Assembly (NCBI GenBank): GCA_963824935.1
Contig: CAWGRF010000012.1
Location: 62,001-126,000, forward strand
Direction: 5' to 3'
Source of the DNA: JACCZX01 sp963824935
GTDB taxonomy: Bacteria; Pseudomonadota; Gammaproteobacteria; Burkholderiales; Burkholderiaceae_F
DNA length: 64,000 nucleotides
Shown here: positions 18,676 to 28,090 of the stretch, piece by piece
Layout of the letters: each line of letters begins with the position of its first letter
Numbering within the stretch: position 1 is the first letter of the stretch
Made by a program: the position numbers and the translations under genes
Notes under the pieces: model-generated
Seen by the model: the letters and a program-made list of their open reading frames with translations, nothing else
Told to the model about the DNA's origin: nothing
Database searches by the model: none

Positions 18676-20832
18676 CGCCGGCCGCTGCAGCGCTGCGCTC
18701 GGACGTTCGCGAGCGAATCGTCGCTGCGTTTGCGGCCAACGGCGTATTGTCGCGCGCGGTACCGGGGTTCGTTGCGCGCGCGTCGCAAGCCGACATGGCC
18801 GCCGCGGTCTACGACACGATCGACGATGGCGGTACCTTGATCGCCGAAGCCGGTACCGGCACCGGCAAGACGTTTGCGTATCTGGTCCCAGCGTTGCTAG
18901 CAGGCGGCAAGGTATTGATCTCGACTGGTACCAAGCCGCTGCAGGATCAACTGTTTCGCAAGGATCTGCCGGCGGTGCTCGATGCGTTGCGCATTAACGC
19001 CGCAACCGCGTTGCTCAAGGGACGCGCGAATTACGTGTGCCTGCACCGAATGGCGCGCGCGGAGGCCGAAGGATTGCTGCCGACGCGCGAAGATGTCGGG
19101 CATTTGCGCTCGGTGCTGCGCTTTGCCGCCACCACATCAACCGGCGACCGCGCCGAACTCGGCAGCGTGCCTGAAAACGCCGCGATCTGGCCGCTGGTGA
19201 CATCAACGCGCGACAACTGTCTTGGCGCCGAGTGCCCACGCTTTGCCGAATGCTTCGTTTACAAGGCAAGGCGTGAGGCTCAGGCAGCCGACATCGTTGT
19301 CGTCAATCACCACTTGTTCATGGCGGACCTTGCGTTTCGCGACGACTCAATTCGCGATTTTCTGCCGACCGTCGATACGGTGATCCTGGACGAAGCGCAT
19401 CAGTTGCCGTCGATCGCCGCGGATTTTTTTGGCGCTTCGCTTTCGCTGGCACAGTTGCTCGAAGCTGGTCGTGATGCGCGGGCGCTCGGTCTGGCGCGCG
19501 CGCCCGACGGCGCTTCATGGACAGCGTTGACGGGCCGGTTTGAACAAGCGGTGCGCGATCTGCGGCTTGCGCTCGCCGCCGTCGGGCTTGCTGCGGGTTC
19601 GCGTACGCCGCTCGATCGAATCGAGCGGCGCGGCGATCTGCGGCCGTCGTTCGATGATCTCGACGCTGCCGGGGCGGAGCTTGCGCGTGCGCTCGAAATC
19701 AATCGTGGGCGCGACGCCGAGCTCGATCTGTTGGTTGCGCGAGTCGCGGAGCTGCGACGCCAACTGGCGGACTGGGCAAATGCGCTCGCAAAACCAGGCG
19801 AACAAGACGATGATGAAGCCGCGCGATGACTCACTCGCGGACAGCGCGCCATCAGTGCGCTGGATTTCGGTATCAGCCCACGGCGCACAGTTCAATCAGA
19901 CTCCACTCGCGCCGGGCCAGGCGCTTGCGCGCGCACGCGAGGCGCAGCCGCAAGCCTGGATCTTGACTTCAGCCACCCTGACAGCGGCAGGACGATTCGA
20001 TCACTATCTGGCCGAGGTGGGAATCGCAGGCGCAACCACGGCACGCTGGAGCAGCCCATTCGATTTTCCGCAACAGGCACTGCTGTATCTGCCGCAGTCG
20101 CTGCCGTCGCCGTACGATGATCGATTCGCGGAGCGAGTCGCGGAAGCGGCATGGCCACTTGTCCGCGCCAACGGCGGCCGCGCATTCATTCTGTGCACGA
20201 CGCTGCGTGCACTGGACAGGGTGGCGGAACGCCTGCGGCAGCTGATGGCGCTTGATGATCAGCGCCTGCCGTTGCTCGTTCAGGGCGCCAGCACGCGGCG
20301 CGCGCTGATCGACGCTTTTCGCAGCTCAGGCAATGCCGTGCTCGTCGGCAGCATCAGCTTCTGGGAGGGTATCGACATTCGCGGCGACGCGCTGTCACTG
20401 GTGGTGATCGACAAGCTGCCGTTTGCTCCGCCGGACGATCCGGTGGTTGAGGCGAAGATTCGTTACCTGCGCAGGATCGGGCGCAATCCGTTTGGCGAGT
20501 ATCAGTTGCCGGAGGCCATCATGCTGATGAAGCAGGGCGTTGGTCGCTTGATTCGCGACGAAACCGATCGCGGCGTTCTGATGATTCTGGATGAGCGCGT
20601 GCTGACCAAGCCGTATGGGAAGGTCGTCCTGTCGAGCCTGCCACCGTTCGCGCGCACACGCAGCGAAGCTGAAGCCGTCGAGTTCCTGACGCGTCGCGGT
20701 TGGCTAGCGCCGCGGCTCGAATCTGACGGGCTCGGGGCCGCGACTCTTCGCCCGTATCACCACGGTGCCGGCGAGCTTGTCATGCCAACCCTGCTTCCTG
20801 CTGTCGAACGCCACCCAGATCAGGCCCGATGA
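18672..20832 (+). CDS. DinG/YoaA-family ATP-dependent DNA helicase (frame broken near 19825)
   Basis: XPD-like superfamily 2 helicase with an iron-sulfur cluster. N-terminal part: DTIDDGGTLIAEAGTGTGKTFAYLVPAL (Walker A), cysteines of the Fe-S domain (NYVCLHRMA, DNCLGAECPRFAECF), VVVNHHLFMADLAF and VILDEAHQLP (DEAH box). The frame ends at 19829 and continues one base later as PRDDSLADSAPSVRWISVSAHG, then AWILTSATLTAAG, GSISFWEGIDIRGD and QGVGRLIRDETDRGVLMILDERV. Joined, it is about 719 residues, somewhat long. The last ~40 residues overlap the RDD gene antisense and look non-homologous, so the true end may be the TAG at 20705, which would need one more frame correction. YoaA homologues act in replication-fork repair. 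Confidence 0.85.
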
Positions 20833-21174
20833 ACAGTGGAATCATCGACACGTAGTACCCAAGATAGCGCCCGATCGCTTGACCCGTCGAAAGTGTGTCG
20901 CCGGTCGTAGCATCCACAACCCGCAGCGACAGCGCCATTTTTCCCGGCGTGGCCTGTCGATACAGCCAGAAGACAATGACCGCGACTGCCGGCGCGACCC
21001 ACGTAATCAGAAAGTCGGCAGGCCCGGCAATGAACGCCGTTTCCTCGCCAAAGTAGCCCGGTCCGTAAATCCACAGAAGAAGTGGAAGCGTGATCGCGAT
21101 GACAGCACCGAGTCGATTAGCGCCGCGCCGACACGTATCCAGAATCCTGCGTATTCCACGTCATCAGGCTGCAT
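20704..21174 (-). CDS. RDD-family membrane protein (frame broken twice, near 21103 and 20826)
   Basis: Reconstructed across three frames. It starts MQPDDVEYAGFWIRVGAALIDSV (the R and D residues of the RDD motif). One missing base near 21103 leads to AITLPLLLWIYGPGYFGEE and a second helix TWVAPAVAVIVFWLYRQATPGK, then LSLRVVDATTGDTLSTGQAIGRYLGYYVSM. One extra base near 20826 leads to LIWVAFDSRKQGWHDKLAGT, the canonical RDD ending, stopping at 20704. The two shifts compensate and give 156 residues, normal for the family. RDD proteins are small membrane proteins of mostly unknown transport role. The ATG overlaps the end of the DUF488 remnant by 11 bases. Confidence 0.75.
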
Positions 21175-21373
21175 GGCTCAGTTGCCCGTCCACAATCTGC
21201 GCGGCAGACGTGTACGGATGCTCCTCGTGTTTATTCGGTGCGAGTAAGTGTATGACGCAATAACCGCGAATTTTGATTTTGAGGTAGTCCGAAATTAGCG
21301 AGCGGTGGCATTGCCACCACACGGCTTCGGAGCACATCAGCGCGACACGACCGTCTTCGGCTAGAGCGGTCAC
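21164..21373 (-). pseudogene. DUF488-family C-terminal remnant
   Basis: Only the C-terminal part of a DUF488 protein remains: VALMCSEAVWWQCHRSLISDYL followed by VIHLLAPNKHEEHPYTSAA matches the family's Cys-Glu ... Cys-His-Arg core and ending. Family members usually exceed 110 residues; here an in-frame TGA lies about 12 codons upstream of the GTG at 21373, and the space before it is taken by the LysR gene. The N-terminal half was probably lost by deletion. Confidence 0.6.
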
Positions 21374-21406
21374 ACGCTGATGCGTCGACGGGTGTGGGCG
21401 TCACGC

Positions 21407-22417
21407 CTAAAGGCGGTTTGCCCGCTTGCGACTTCTCGTGCCATCAGCGGGCTGGGCGGCTAATCGGCTCGCTCGGCGCGGTGCTGCGATTGTCAGCTCG
21501 CTGTCACGCCGCACCTCGCTTCGTAGCCACGCGACGAACGCCTGCACGGCATCGTTCCCGCCGCCGTCGCGCTTGAGAACGATGAAGAAGCTACTGAGGT
21601 GCACCGCCATGTCGAGGCCGAAAGGAGCGCACAGAACCCCGTCGCGGAGGTAATTATTCAGATGCGGCCGCGCGCCCATTGCGACGCCGCTGCCCTCGAT
21701 TGCCGCTGGGATCACCTGATCGTAATGCGAAAAAAACCGCAGCGTGCTCGCTGGCTCAACTGGGGGAATCTTCATCGCGTTGAACCACACGTCCCATTCG
21801 GACCACGGGCGCCCGTCGCGGATGGTCTCGAAATCGAGCCGCACGTGGTATGCAAGATCGACGGGATTCCGAAGCGGGTGCGCTCCATCGCGTGCGAGTG
21901 CCGGTGAACAGACCGGGAAGATGTCAACATCGAACAGGCGCTCGCTGTTTGGCGTATCACCCCCGCGAGGCACAGGCTGTATCGCAATGTCCAACTGCTC
22001 GCGTTCGAGATCGGGCTTGTCATTGCTCGCGGTGATGCGCACCTCAAGACCGGGATGCTTATGGTAGAACCGCGGCAGCCGCGGCACGAGCCAGAGCGAT
22101 GCGAGCGCGGTGGTGGTCGTGACTGCCAGAAGCTTCTTAGACTCGGTGATCCGATCTGCAGCCGCATCGAGCAGCGCGAGCGCATCGTCTGTTGCGCGGT
22201 ACAGCTCTTCGCCGGCACGTGTCAGCTGTAGCGCGCGGTGAGCGCGGCGAAAGAGCGGCGTTCCGATCTGCGCTTCGAGCGTCTTGATCTCGCGACTGAT
22301 CGCCGATTGTGTGACGAAGAGTTCCTGCGCCGCGCGCGTAAAACTCAAATGCCGCGCAGCCATGCGGAACCCCCGGAGCAGATCGAGCGACAACCGCGGC
22401 GACCGGCGCTTAGCCAT
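21407..22417 (-). CDS. LysR-type transcriptional regulator (GcvA-like)
   Basis: A 336-residue LysR protein. The N-terminal winged HTH (residues about 9-68) reads LDLLRGFRMAARHLSFTRAA ... LFVTQSAISREIKTLE, and the effector-binding domain follows from about residue 95 (LLAVTTTTALASLWLVPRLP) with the GcvA-like DLEREQLDIAIQ. The C-terminal ~25 residues (RASRLAAQPADGTRSRKR) are low-complexity and extend beyond the usual family end. No adjacent divergent gene points to a target: the neighbours are a DUF488 remnant and bamD, both on the same strand. The inducer is unknown. Confidence 0.88.
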   Translation of the reverse strand: MAKRRSPRLSLDLLRGFRMAARHLSFTRAAQELFVTQSAISREIKTLEAQIGTPLFRRAHRALQLTRAGEELYRATDDALALLDAAADRITESKKLLAVTTTTALASLWLVPRLPRFYHKHPGLEVRITASNDKPDLEREQLDIAIQPVPRGGDTPNSERLFDVDIFPVCSPALARDGAHPLRNPVDLAYHVRLDFETIRDGRPWSEWDVWFNAMKIPPVEPASTLRFFSHYDQVIPAAIEGSGVAMGARPHLNNYLRDGVLCAPFGLDMAVHLSSFFIVLKRDGGGNDAVQAFVAWLRSEVRRDSELTIAAPRRASRLAAQPADGTRSRKRANRL

Positions 22418-22449
22418 TCCTTGGCTCGAGCTGGCGCGAAGATCCGCGC

Positions 22450-23244
22450 CTACTTTCGCCCGCGCAAATACTTGCTCTCTGGATAGTTGAGCGCGAGCAC
22501 GCGCTCCGCGTCGGCCTGCAGGTCCTTCATCTGCAGCGCTTCATAAGAGCGCGCGATGATCGATAGCGCTTCCTCGGTCGCGGGCGTGCGCTGAAAATCG
22601 CGCACGACGGTTTGTGCGCGCTGGATCGCCGCCAGGTACGCTTTGCGCGTGAAGTAGTAGCGCGCGACGTTGACCTCGGCCTGCCCCTGAGAATTTGCCA
22701 GATACGTCATACGTGCGCGCGCATCGGCCGCATACTTGCTGTCGGGATAGCGCGTCACCAAGTCCTTAAACGCATCGAACCCTTCGCGCGCCGCCTTCGC
22801 ATCGCGCTCGGAAAGGTCCTGCCCCAGGAAGCGGCCCAGGAACCCCAACTCTTCGGCGAACGACGCGAGGCCTTTTAAGTAGTACATGTAATCGACGTTC
22901 GGGTGATTCGGATACTGGCGAATGAAGCGGTCGGCCGCCTGAATTGCCTGCGCACTCTCACCTTCCTTGTAATAGGTGTAGGCGGTCTCCATCAGTGCCT
23001 GCTGTGCGTGCCGGCCGAACGGATAGCGCGACTCAAGCTTTTGATACAGCTCGCGCGATTTCTTCCAGCTACCGTTGTTCAGCTCCGAGCGCGCCTCTGA
23101 GTACAGCTTGTCGGCGTCCCACTTTGACGTTGGATCGCCGCCTCCGATGCCAAGCCAGCCGCAGCCGCCAAACGCGGCAGCTGCCAATGCCATCGTCAAC
23201 GTGGCGACGACGTGCGCAATGCGGTGCGGCCAGTGTGTTTTCAT
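22450..23244 (-). CDS. bamD: Outer-membrane protein assembly lipoprotein BamD
   Basis: A 264-residue lipoprotein of the BAM complex that folds beta-barrel proteins into the outer membrane. From ATG 23244 there is a signal peptide with lipobox ending at C28 (AAFGGCGW), then TPR-type helical repeats: SEARSELNNGSWKKSRELYQ, LESRYPFGRHAQQALMETAY, DRFIRQYPNHPNVDYMYYLKG and RYPDSKYAADARARM. The reading frame extends upstream to 23295, but ATG 23244 puts the signal peptide at the N-terminus. It diverges from rluD across 49 bases, a common proteobacterial arrangement. Confidence 0.95.
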   Translation of the reverse strand: MKTHWPHRIAHVVATLTMALAAAAFGGCGWLGIGGGDPTSKWDADKLYSEARSELNNGSWKKSRELYQKLESRYPFGRHAQQALMETAYTYYKEGESAQAIQAADRFIRQYPNHPNVDYMYYLKGLASFAEELGFLGRFLGQDLSERDAKAAREGFDAFKDLVTRYPDSKYAADARARMTYLANSQGQAEVNVARYYFTRKAYLAAIQRAQTVVRDFQRTPATEEALSIIARSYEALQMKDLQADAERVLALNYPESKYLRGRK

Positions 23245-23293
23245 CGGGATTCCAACCTGTCTTGCGAGTGCGTCGCAGTATATCGTTCGCGGC

Positions 23294-24324
23294 ATGACGA
23301 TCTTGTATTCGGAAGACGCCGATGAAGCGGTGGGCGGCGCGCCGAGTTTGAAGCTCAGCGTCGACGATGACTACGCTGGCGAGCGCTTGGACAAGGCTCT
23401 TGCGCAGTTGATTCCGGATGTTTCGCGCAGCCGACTACAGCAGTGGATCAATGCCGGCGCGGTGCGTGTGAACGGCGCGATCGTCAGGGCGCGCCACGCT
23501 CTGGCGTTCGGCGACGTGATCGAGCTCGAGCCGCAGCCTGCGCCCGACGCGGCGGCCTACGCGCCAGAGTCGATGCCGCTCGATATTGTCTTTGAAGATG
23601 AATCGCTATTGATCGTTAACAAACCGCCGGGGTTGGTGGTGCACCCGGCCGCTGGCAACTGGTCCGGAACGTTGTTAAACGGGCTGCTCGCTTATGCGCC
23701 CGCGCTCGCTGAGCTCCCGCGTGCAGGCATCGTGCACCGGCTCGACGCCGATACATCGGGCTTGATGGTGGTCGCGAAGACGCTGGCTGCGCACACAGAC
23801 TTGGTTCGCCAGTTGGGCAGCCGCACGGCGACGCGCGAGTACTGGGCAGTGGTTCTCGGCGCAACGCCGCAACGCGGCGTCGTCGATGCTGCGATTGGCC
23901 GCGATCCGCGCAACCCGCTGCGCTTCAAGGTGAGCACAGCAGCATCGGCGAAGCCCGCACGCACGCAGTACGCTCGCATCGATTCGAAGCGCGAGCGACA
24001 GGCGGCGCCGATATCTCATGGCTTGCCTGCCGGCTCGAAACCGGTCGCACACATCAAATTCGTGTGCACCTCGAACACCTCGGGCATCCGATCATCGGCG
24101 ATCCGATCTATCGGCGACGACTACCGCCGCGCGATGAACGCGCGGGCGGCTGGAAGGCATTCAATCGGCAAGCGTTGCATGCTTGCCGGTTAAGCCTCGA
24201 CCATCCGGTCACTCAACGGCAGCAGACGTGGTTTCGTGCCCCTGCGGCGGACCTGGCCGAACTGATGAGCGAGCTGGGCTTCGGCCCGCTCGATGCTGCG
24301 AGCAGCGCGTTCGATCGACCGTGA
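23294..24324 (+). CDS. rluD: Large-subunit rRNA pseudouridine synthase RluD (frame broken near 24015)
   Basis: RluD-family enzyme converting uridines of 23S rRNA helix 69 to pseudouridine. An S4-like domain (GERLDKALAQLIPDVSRSRLQ, residues about 23-80) precedes the catalytic domain with LLIVNKPPGLVVHPAAG and the catalytic Asp in AGIVHRLDADTSGLMVVAKT. Near 24015 one base is missing: restoring it joins PIS to WLACRLETGRTHQIRVHLEH and LGHPIIGDPIYR, giving 343 residues. Without it translation ends at 24193 in unrelated sequence. The stop overlaps the GTG of pgeF by three bases. Confidence 0.9.
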
Positions 24325-25085
24325 ACGACTGGATTACGCCCGATTGGCCCGTCCCCACTAGCGTGCGTGCGTTGATCACGACTCGCACGGGCGGCGTATC
24401 GCAGGGGCCGTACGGCGTGCCCTCGCACGGGCGCGGTGGCATGAACATCGGGCTCGCCAGCGGTGATGCCCCTGCGCATGTCACCGCCAATAGAGGTTTG
24501 CTGCGGGAGACCTTGCCCGCCGAGCCACGTTGGCTGAATCAGGTGCACGGCGCCAAGGTGATCGACGCGGCGCAGGTCGATGCCAGCAATGCCGAAACCG
24601 CCGACGCTTCGTTTACCGACGTGCCGAATGTCGTCTGTGTGGTGTCTGTCGCCGATTGCATGCCGGTGTTGCTCGCCGACACAGCGGGCCGTTGCGTCGG
24701 TGTTGCACACGCCGGCTGGCGTGGTCTCGCATCCGGCGTCGTACAGGCGACCGTGCAGGCGATACGTAAGCGTCTTGGGAACGTCGACGCCGAATTGCTG
24801 GCCTACCTGGGGCCAGCGATCGGCCCGCTGCATTTTGAAGTCGGCAATGAAGTGCTCGATGCGATGCGCGTAGGCTTGCCCGACGCCGAGCGGGCCTTTG
24901 CACCACGCTCGCACGGCAAGTATCTGGCCGACTTGTTCGAGCTCGGACGCCAGGCGCTTGGCCGCGCCGGTGTCGAGCGCGTCTACGGCGGCCATCACTG
25001 CACGTTCAGCGATCCGGCCCGGTTTTACAGTTTCCGGCGCGACCGGATCACGGGACGCCATGCCGCGCTTATCTGGCGCGTTTGA
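24321..25085 (+). CDS. pgeF: Laccase-domain purine nucleoside phosphorylase/peptidoglycan editing factor PgeF (YfiH family)
   Basis: A 254-residue multicopper-oxidase-like protein. The family signature is present: WLNQVHGAKVIDA (first His), CVVSVADCMPVLLAD (Cys), VGVAHAGWRGLASGV (His) and YLGPAIGPLHFEVG, ending GGHHCTFSDPARFYSFRRD. YfiH/YlmD proteins have been shown to act on purine nucleosides, and in E. coli the gene is linked to peptidoglycan precursor editing. GTG 24321 is chosen because the protein then begins just before the conserved DWITPDWPVP; further upstream is the rluD tail in another frame. It is coupled to rluD, as in many proteobacteria. Confidence 0.92.
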   Translation: MNDWITPDWPVPTSVRALITTRTGGVSQGPYGVPSHGRGGMNIGLASGDAPAHVTANRGLLRETLPAEPRWLNQVHGAKVIDAAQVDASNAETADASFTDVPNVVCVVSVADCMPVLLADTAGRCVGVAHAGWRGLASGVVQATVQAIRKRLGNVDAELLAYLGPAIGPLHFEVGNEVLDAMRVGLPDAERAFAPRSHGKYLADLFELGRQALGRAGVERVYGGHHCTFSDPARFYSFRRDRITGRHAALIWRV

Positions 25086-25131
25086 TTATCATCGACGGAC
25101 TGCGGAGAATCGGCGCCAGGGAGAACGAGCG

Positions 25132-26898
25132 ATGGCAACGACCAGTGTGACAGCATCAACCCGCCCATCAACCCGCCGCCGGGCTCGCAAGAAGGCGACG
25201 CCGGCTCGCCGCGTCGATCCCCCGCGGATGGGCGTCTTGCCCCCACCGGCAGCTTCAAATGCCGAGCCGGGCTCGATGTCGGCGCCCTACGTATTGCCGC
25301 CTTCGGCGGGGCAGCTAATGCAGCTGCAGCAGGACTATCTGACTCGATTCGCAGCTCTGTGGACCGACTTCTTTCAGCATCCCGACAAGTCATCCGAGCC
25401 GATCGAGGATTCGCGCTTTTCCGACCCTGCGTGGCAGAGCAATTCGCTCGCGTCTTTCTACGCGCGCGCGTACCTGCTGAATTCGGATTTCATGAATCGC
25501 CTGGCGGAGGCTGTGACAGCCGACCGCAAGACTAAGCAGCGCGTCAAGTTTGCGGTGTCGCAGTGGGTCGATGCGACCTCGCCGTCCAATTTCCTGGCGA
25601 CCAATCCGAAGGCGCAGCAGACGCTGGTCGAATCGCGCGGCGAAAGCTTGAAGGTGGGGCTCGACAATTTGCTGAAGGATCTGCAGCGCGGCCGCATCAC
25701 GCAGACCGATGAGACCGCGTTCGAAGTCGGCCGCAATGTCGCCACCACGGAAGGCGCGGTCGTGTTCGAAAACGCGCTGTTTCAGCTGCTCCAATACAAG
25801 CCGCTGACTGCGAAGGTATACGCGCGCCCGTTCGTGCTAGTGCCACCGTGCATCAACAAGTACTACATTCTTGATCTGCAGCCGGAGAATTCGTTTGTCC
25901 GGCACGCGGTGACAAGCGGTCACACGGTGTACGTCGTGTCGTGGAAAAACCCGCATCAGCCCGAAGCAAGACTGACGTGGGACGACTATCTGGAGCAGGG
26001 CGCGATAGAGGCTTTACATGTCGCGCAGCAGATAAGCGGGCAGAGACAGGTCAATGCGCTGGGTTTCTGCGTCGGTGGCACGATTCTGGCGACCGCGCTG
26101 GCGGTGATGCAGGCGCGGGGCGAAACGCCGCTCGCCAGCATGACGTTGATGACAGCGTTGCTCGATTTTGAAGACCCGGGCTTGCTCGATGTGTTTATCG
26201 ACGAGCATCAGGTGCGCTTGCGCGAGCAAACCTTGGGCAGGGGCGGTCTGATGCCGGGACGCGAACTGGCAATCACGTTCAATAACCTGCGCTCCAACGA
26301 TCTGGTCTGGAACTACGTCGTTAACAACTACTTGCAAGGCAAGCAGCCGCCTGCCTTCGATCTGCTCTACTGGAACGGCGACAGCACCAACTTGCCGGGC
26401 CCGATGTACGCCTGGTATCTGCGCAACATGTATCTGGAGAACAACCTGCGCGTTCCGGGCAAGCTCGTTTGTTGCGGTGAGCGAATCGATCTGAGTTCGC
26501 TCAACGTGCCGACGTATGTGTTTGCGGCACGCGAGGACCATATCGTGCCGTGGAAGGCCGCGTATGCGTCGGCGCGATTGCTTCCTGGTGCCAAGGGCGC
26601 CGCCGGGAAAAACGGCCTGCGCTTCGTACTCGGCGCGAGCGGCCACATTGCAGGCAGCATCAATCCGCCATCGAAGAACAAGCGCAGCTACTGGATCGGA
26701 GCCGACAGCAAGCTGCCCGATGATCCCGAAGCGTGGCTCAGTACCGCGGTCGAGCAGCCCGGTAGCTGGTGGACCGATTGGGCCAAATGGCTCGCCCAGT
26801 TTGGCGGCGCGCAAAAGGCCGCATCAAAGAATTACGGGAATGGGAAGTACAAGGTGATCGAGCCTGCACCGGGTCGCTATGTGCAGGAAAAAGCTTAG
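25132..26898 (+). CDS. phaC: Class I poly(3-hydroxyalkanoate) synthase
   Basis: A 588-residue polymerase that joins (R)-3-hydroxyacyl-CoA into PHA on granules. The start is ATG 25132 behind AGGGAG. An Arg/Lys/Pro-rich N-terminal ~35 residues is followed by the PhaC N domain (FSDPAWQSNSLASFYARAYL) and an alpha/beta hydrolase domain with the lipase-like box GFCVGG (catalytic Cys), the Asp region FAAREDHIVPWKAAY and the His in LGASGHIAGSINPPSKNKRS. WWTDWAKWLAQFGG near the end is typical of class I. phaA follows after 13 bases. Confidence 0.96.
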   Translation: MATTSVTASTRPSTRRRARKKATPARRVDPPRMGVLPPPAASNAEPGSMSAPYVLPPSAGQLMQLQQDYLTRFAALWTDFFQHPDKSSEPIEDSRFSDPAWQSNSLASFYARAYLLNSDFMNRLAEAVTADRKTKQRVKFAVSQWVDATSPSNFLATNPKAQQTLVESRGESLKVGLDNLLKDLQRGRITQTDETAFEVGRNVATTEGAVVFENALFQLLQYKPLTAKVYARPFVLVPPCINKYYILDLQPENSFVRHAVTSGHTVYVVSWKNPHQPEARLTWDDYLEQGAIEALHVAQQISGQRQVNALGFCVGGTILATALAVMQARGETPLASMTLMTALLDFEDPGLLDVFIDEHQVRLREQTLGRGGLMPGRELAITFNNLRSNDLVWNYVVNNYLQGKQPPAFDLLYWNGDSTNLPGPMYAWYLRNMYLENNLRVPGKLVCCGERIDLSSLNVPTYVFAAREDHIVPWKAAYASARLLPGAKGAAGKNGLRFVLGASGHIAGSINPPSKNKRSYWIGADSKLPDDPEAWLSTAVEQPGSWWTDWAKWLAQFGGAQKAASKNYGNGKYKVIEPAPGRYVQEKA

Positions 26899-26911
26899 GA
26901 GAGCTCAGTAA

Positions 26912-28090
26912 ATGGCAAGTGCAGTGATTGTTTCAGCAGCCCGTACGCCGATCGGCAAGTTTGGCGGTTCGTTGGCAAAAATTCCCGCGTCCGATCTCGG
27001 CGCGCTGGTGATCAAGGAAGTTCTGAAACGCGGTGGTGTCAAACCGGAGCAGGTCGATGAAGTCATCATGGGCCAGGTGTTGACAGCAGGTGTCGGGCAG
27101 AACGCAGCGCGTCAGGCCTCGATCAAGGCCGGATTACCGGTGGCGGTTCCCGCAACGACCGTCAACAAGGTGTGCGGCTCGGGGCTAAAGGCCGTGATGC
27201 TCGCGGCGCAAGCCATTGCCAACGGCGACGCCGAGATTGTCGTTGCCGGCGGTCAGGAAAACATGAGCGCGTCGCCGCACGTAATGCAGGGCTCGCGCGA
27301 CGGGTACCGAATGGGCGATGCCAAGATCGTCGACAGCATGATCGTCGATGGCCTATGGGACGTCTACAACCAGTATCACATGGGCATAACCGCAGAGAAC
27401 GTTGCCAAGGAGCACAACGTCGATCGCGCAACGCAAGACAAATTCGCGCTGGCATCGCAACAGAAAGCGGCTGCTGCGCAAGACGCCGGCCGTTTCGCTG
27501 AAGAGATTGTCGCCGTGCCGATTCCGCAAAGGAAGGGCGATCCGATCGCGTTCGATACCGACGAGTTCGTCAATCGGAAGACCAGCGCAGAAGCGTTATC
27601 CGGATTGAAGCCCGCGTTCGACAAACAGGGCAGTGTGACTGCCGGCAACGCCTCGGGTCTTAACGATGGCGCCGCGGCGCTGCTGGTGATGTCGGAAGCG
27701 AAAGCGAAAGAACTTGGACTCAAGCCGCTGGCGAAAATCAAGGCGTTTGCATCGGTCGGTGTCGATCCGAAGATCATGGGAATGGGTCCGGCACCTGCAT
27801 CGCGCAAGGCACTGAAGAAAGCAGGCTGGACAGCGGATGAAGTCGATCTGATGGAAATAAATGAAGCGTTTGCCGCTCAGGCGTGTGCGGTCAACAAGGA
27901 CATGGGCTGGAATACCGAAAAGATCAACGTCAACGGCGGCGCCATTGCACTCGGTCATCCGATCGGAGCATCGGGCGCGCGCATTCTGGTCACGCTGCTG
28001 CACGAGATGAAGCGGCGCGAAGCGAAGAAGGGCTTGGCTGCGCTGTGCATCGGCGGCGGCATGGGCGTGGCACTCGCGGTCGAGCGCTAA
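26912..28090 (+). CDS. phaA: Acetyl-CoA acetyltransferase (beta-ketothiolase)
   Basis: A 392-residue thiolase that condenses two acetyl-CoA to acetoacetyl-CoA, the first step of PHB synthesis. Visible features: nucleophilic Cys in NKVCGSGLKAVMLAAQAI (near residue 89), GGQENMSASPHV, NEAFAAQACAV, the His of GGAIALGHPIGASGARI and the C-terminal Cys in CIGGGMGVALAVER. ATG 26912 has AGGAGAG upstream. It lies directly after phaC, while phaB follows beyond an opposite-strand glycosyltransferase. The last four bases (CTAA) overlap that convergent gene. Confidence 0.96.
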   Translation: MASAVIVSAARTPIGKFGGSLAKIPASDLGALVIKEVLKRGGVKPEQVDEVIMGQVLTAGVGQNAARQASIKAGLPVAVPATTVNKVCGSGLKAVMLAAQAIANGDAEIVVAGGQENMSASPHVMQGSRDGYRMGDAKIVDSMIVDGLWDVYNQYHMGITAENVAKEHNVDRATQDKFALASQQKAAAAQDAGRFAEEIVAVPIPQRKGDPIAFDTDEFVNRKTSAEALSGLKPAFDKQGSVTAGNASGLNDGAAALLVMSEAKAKELGLKPLAKIKAFASVGVDPKIMGMGPAPASRKALKKAGWTADEVDLMEINEAFAAQACAVNKDMGWNTEKINVNGGAIALGHPIGASGARILVTLLHEMKRREAKKGLAALCIGGGMGVALAVER

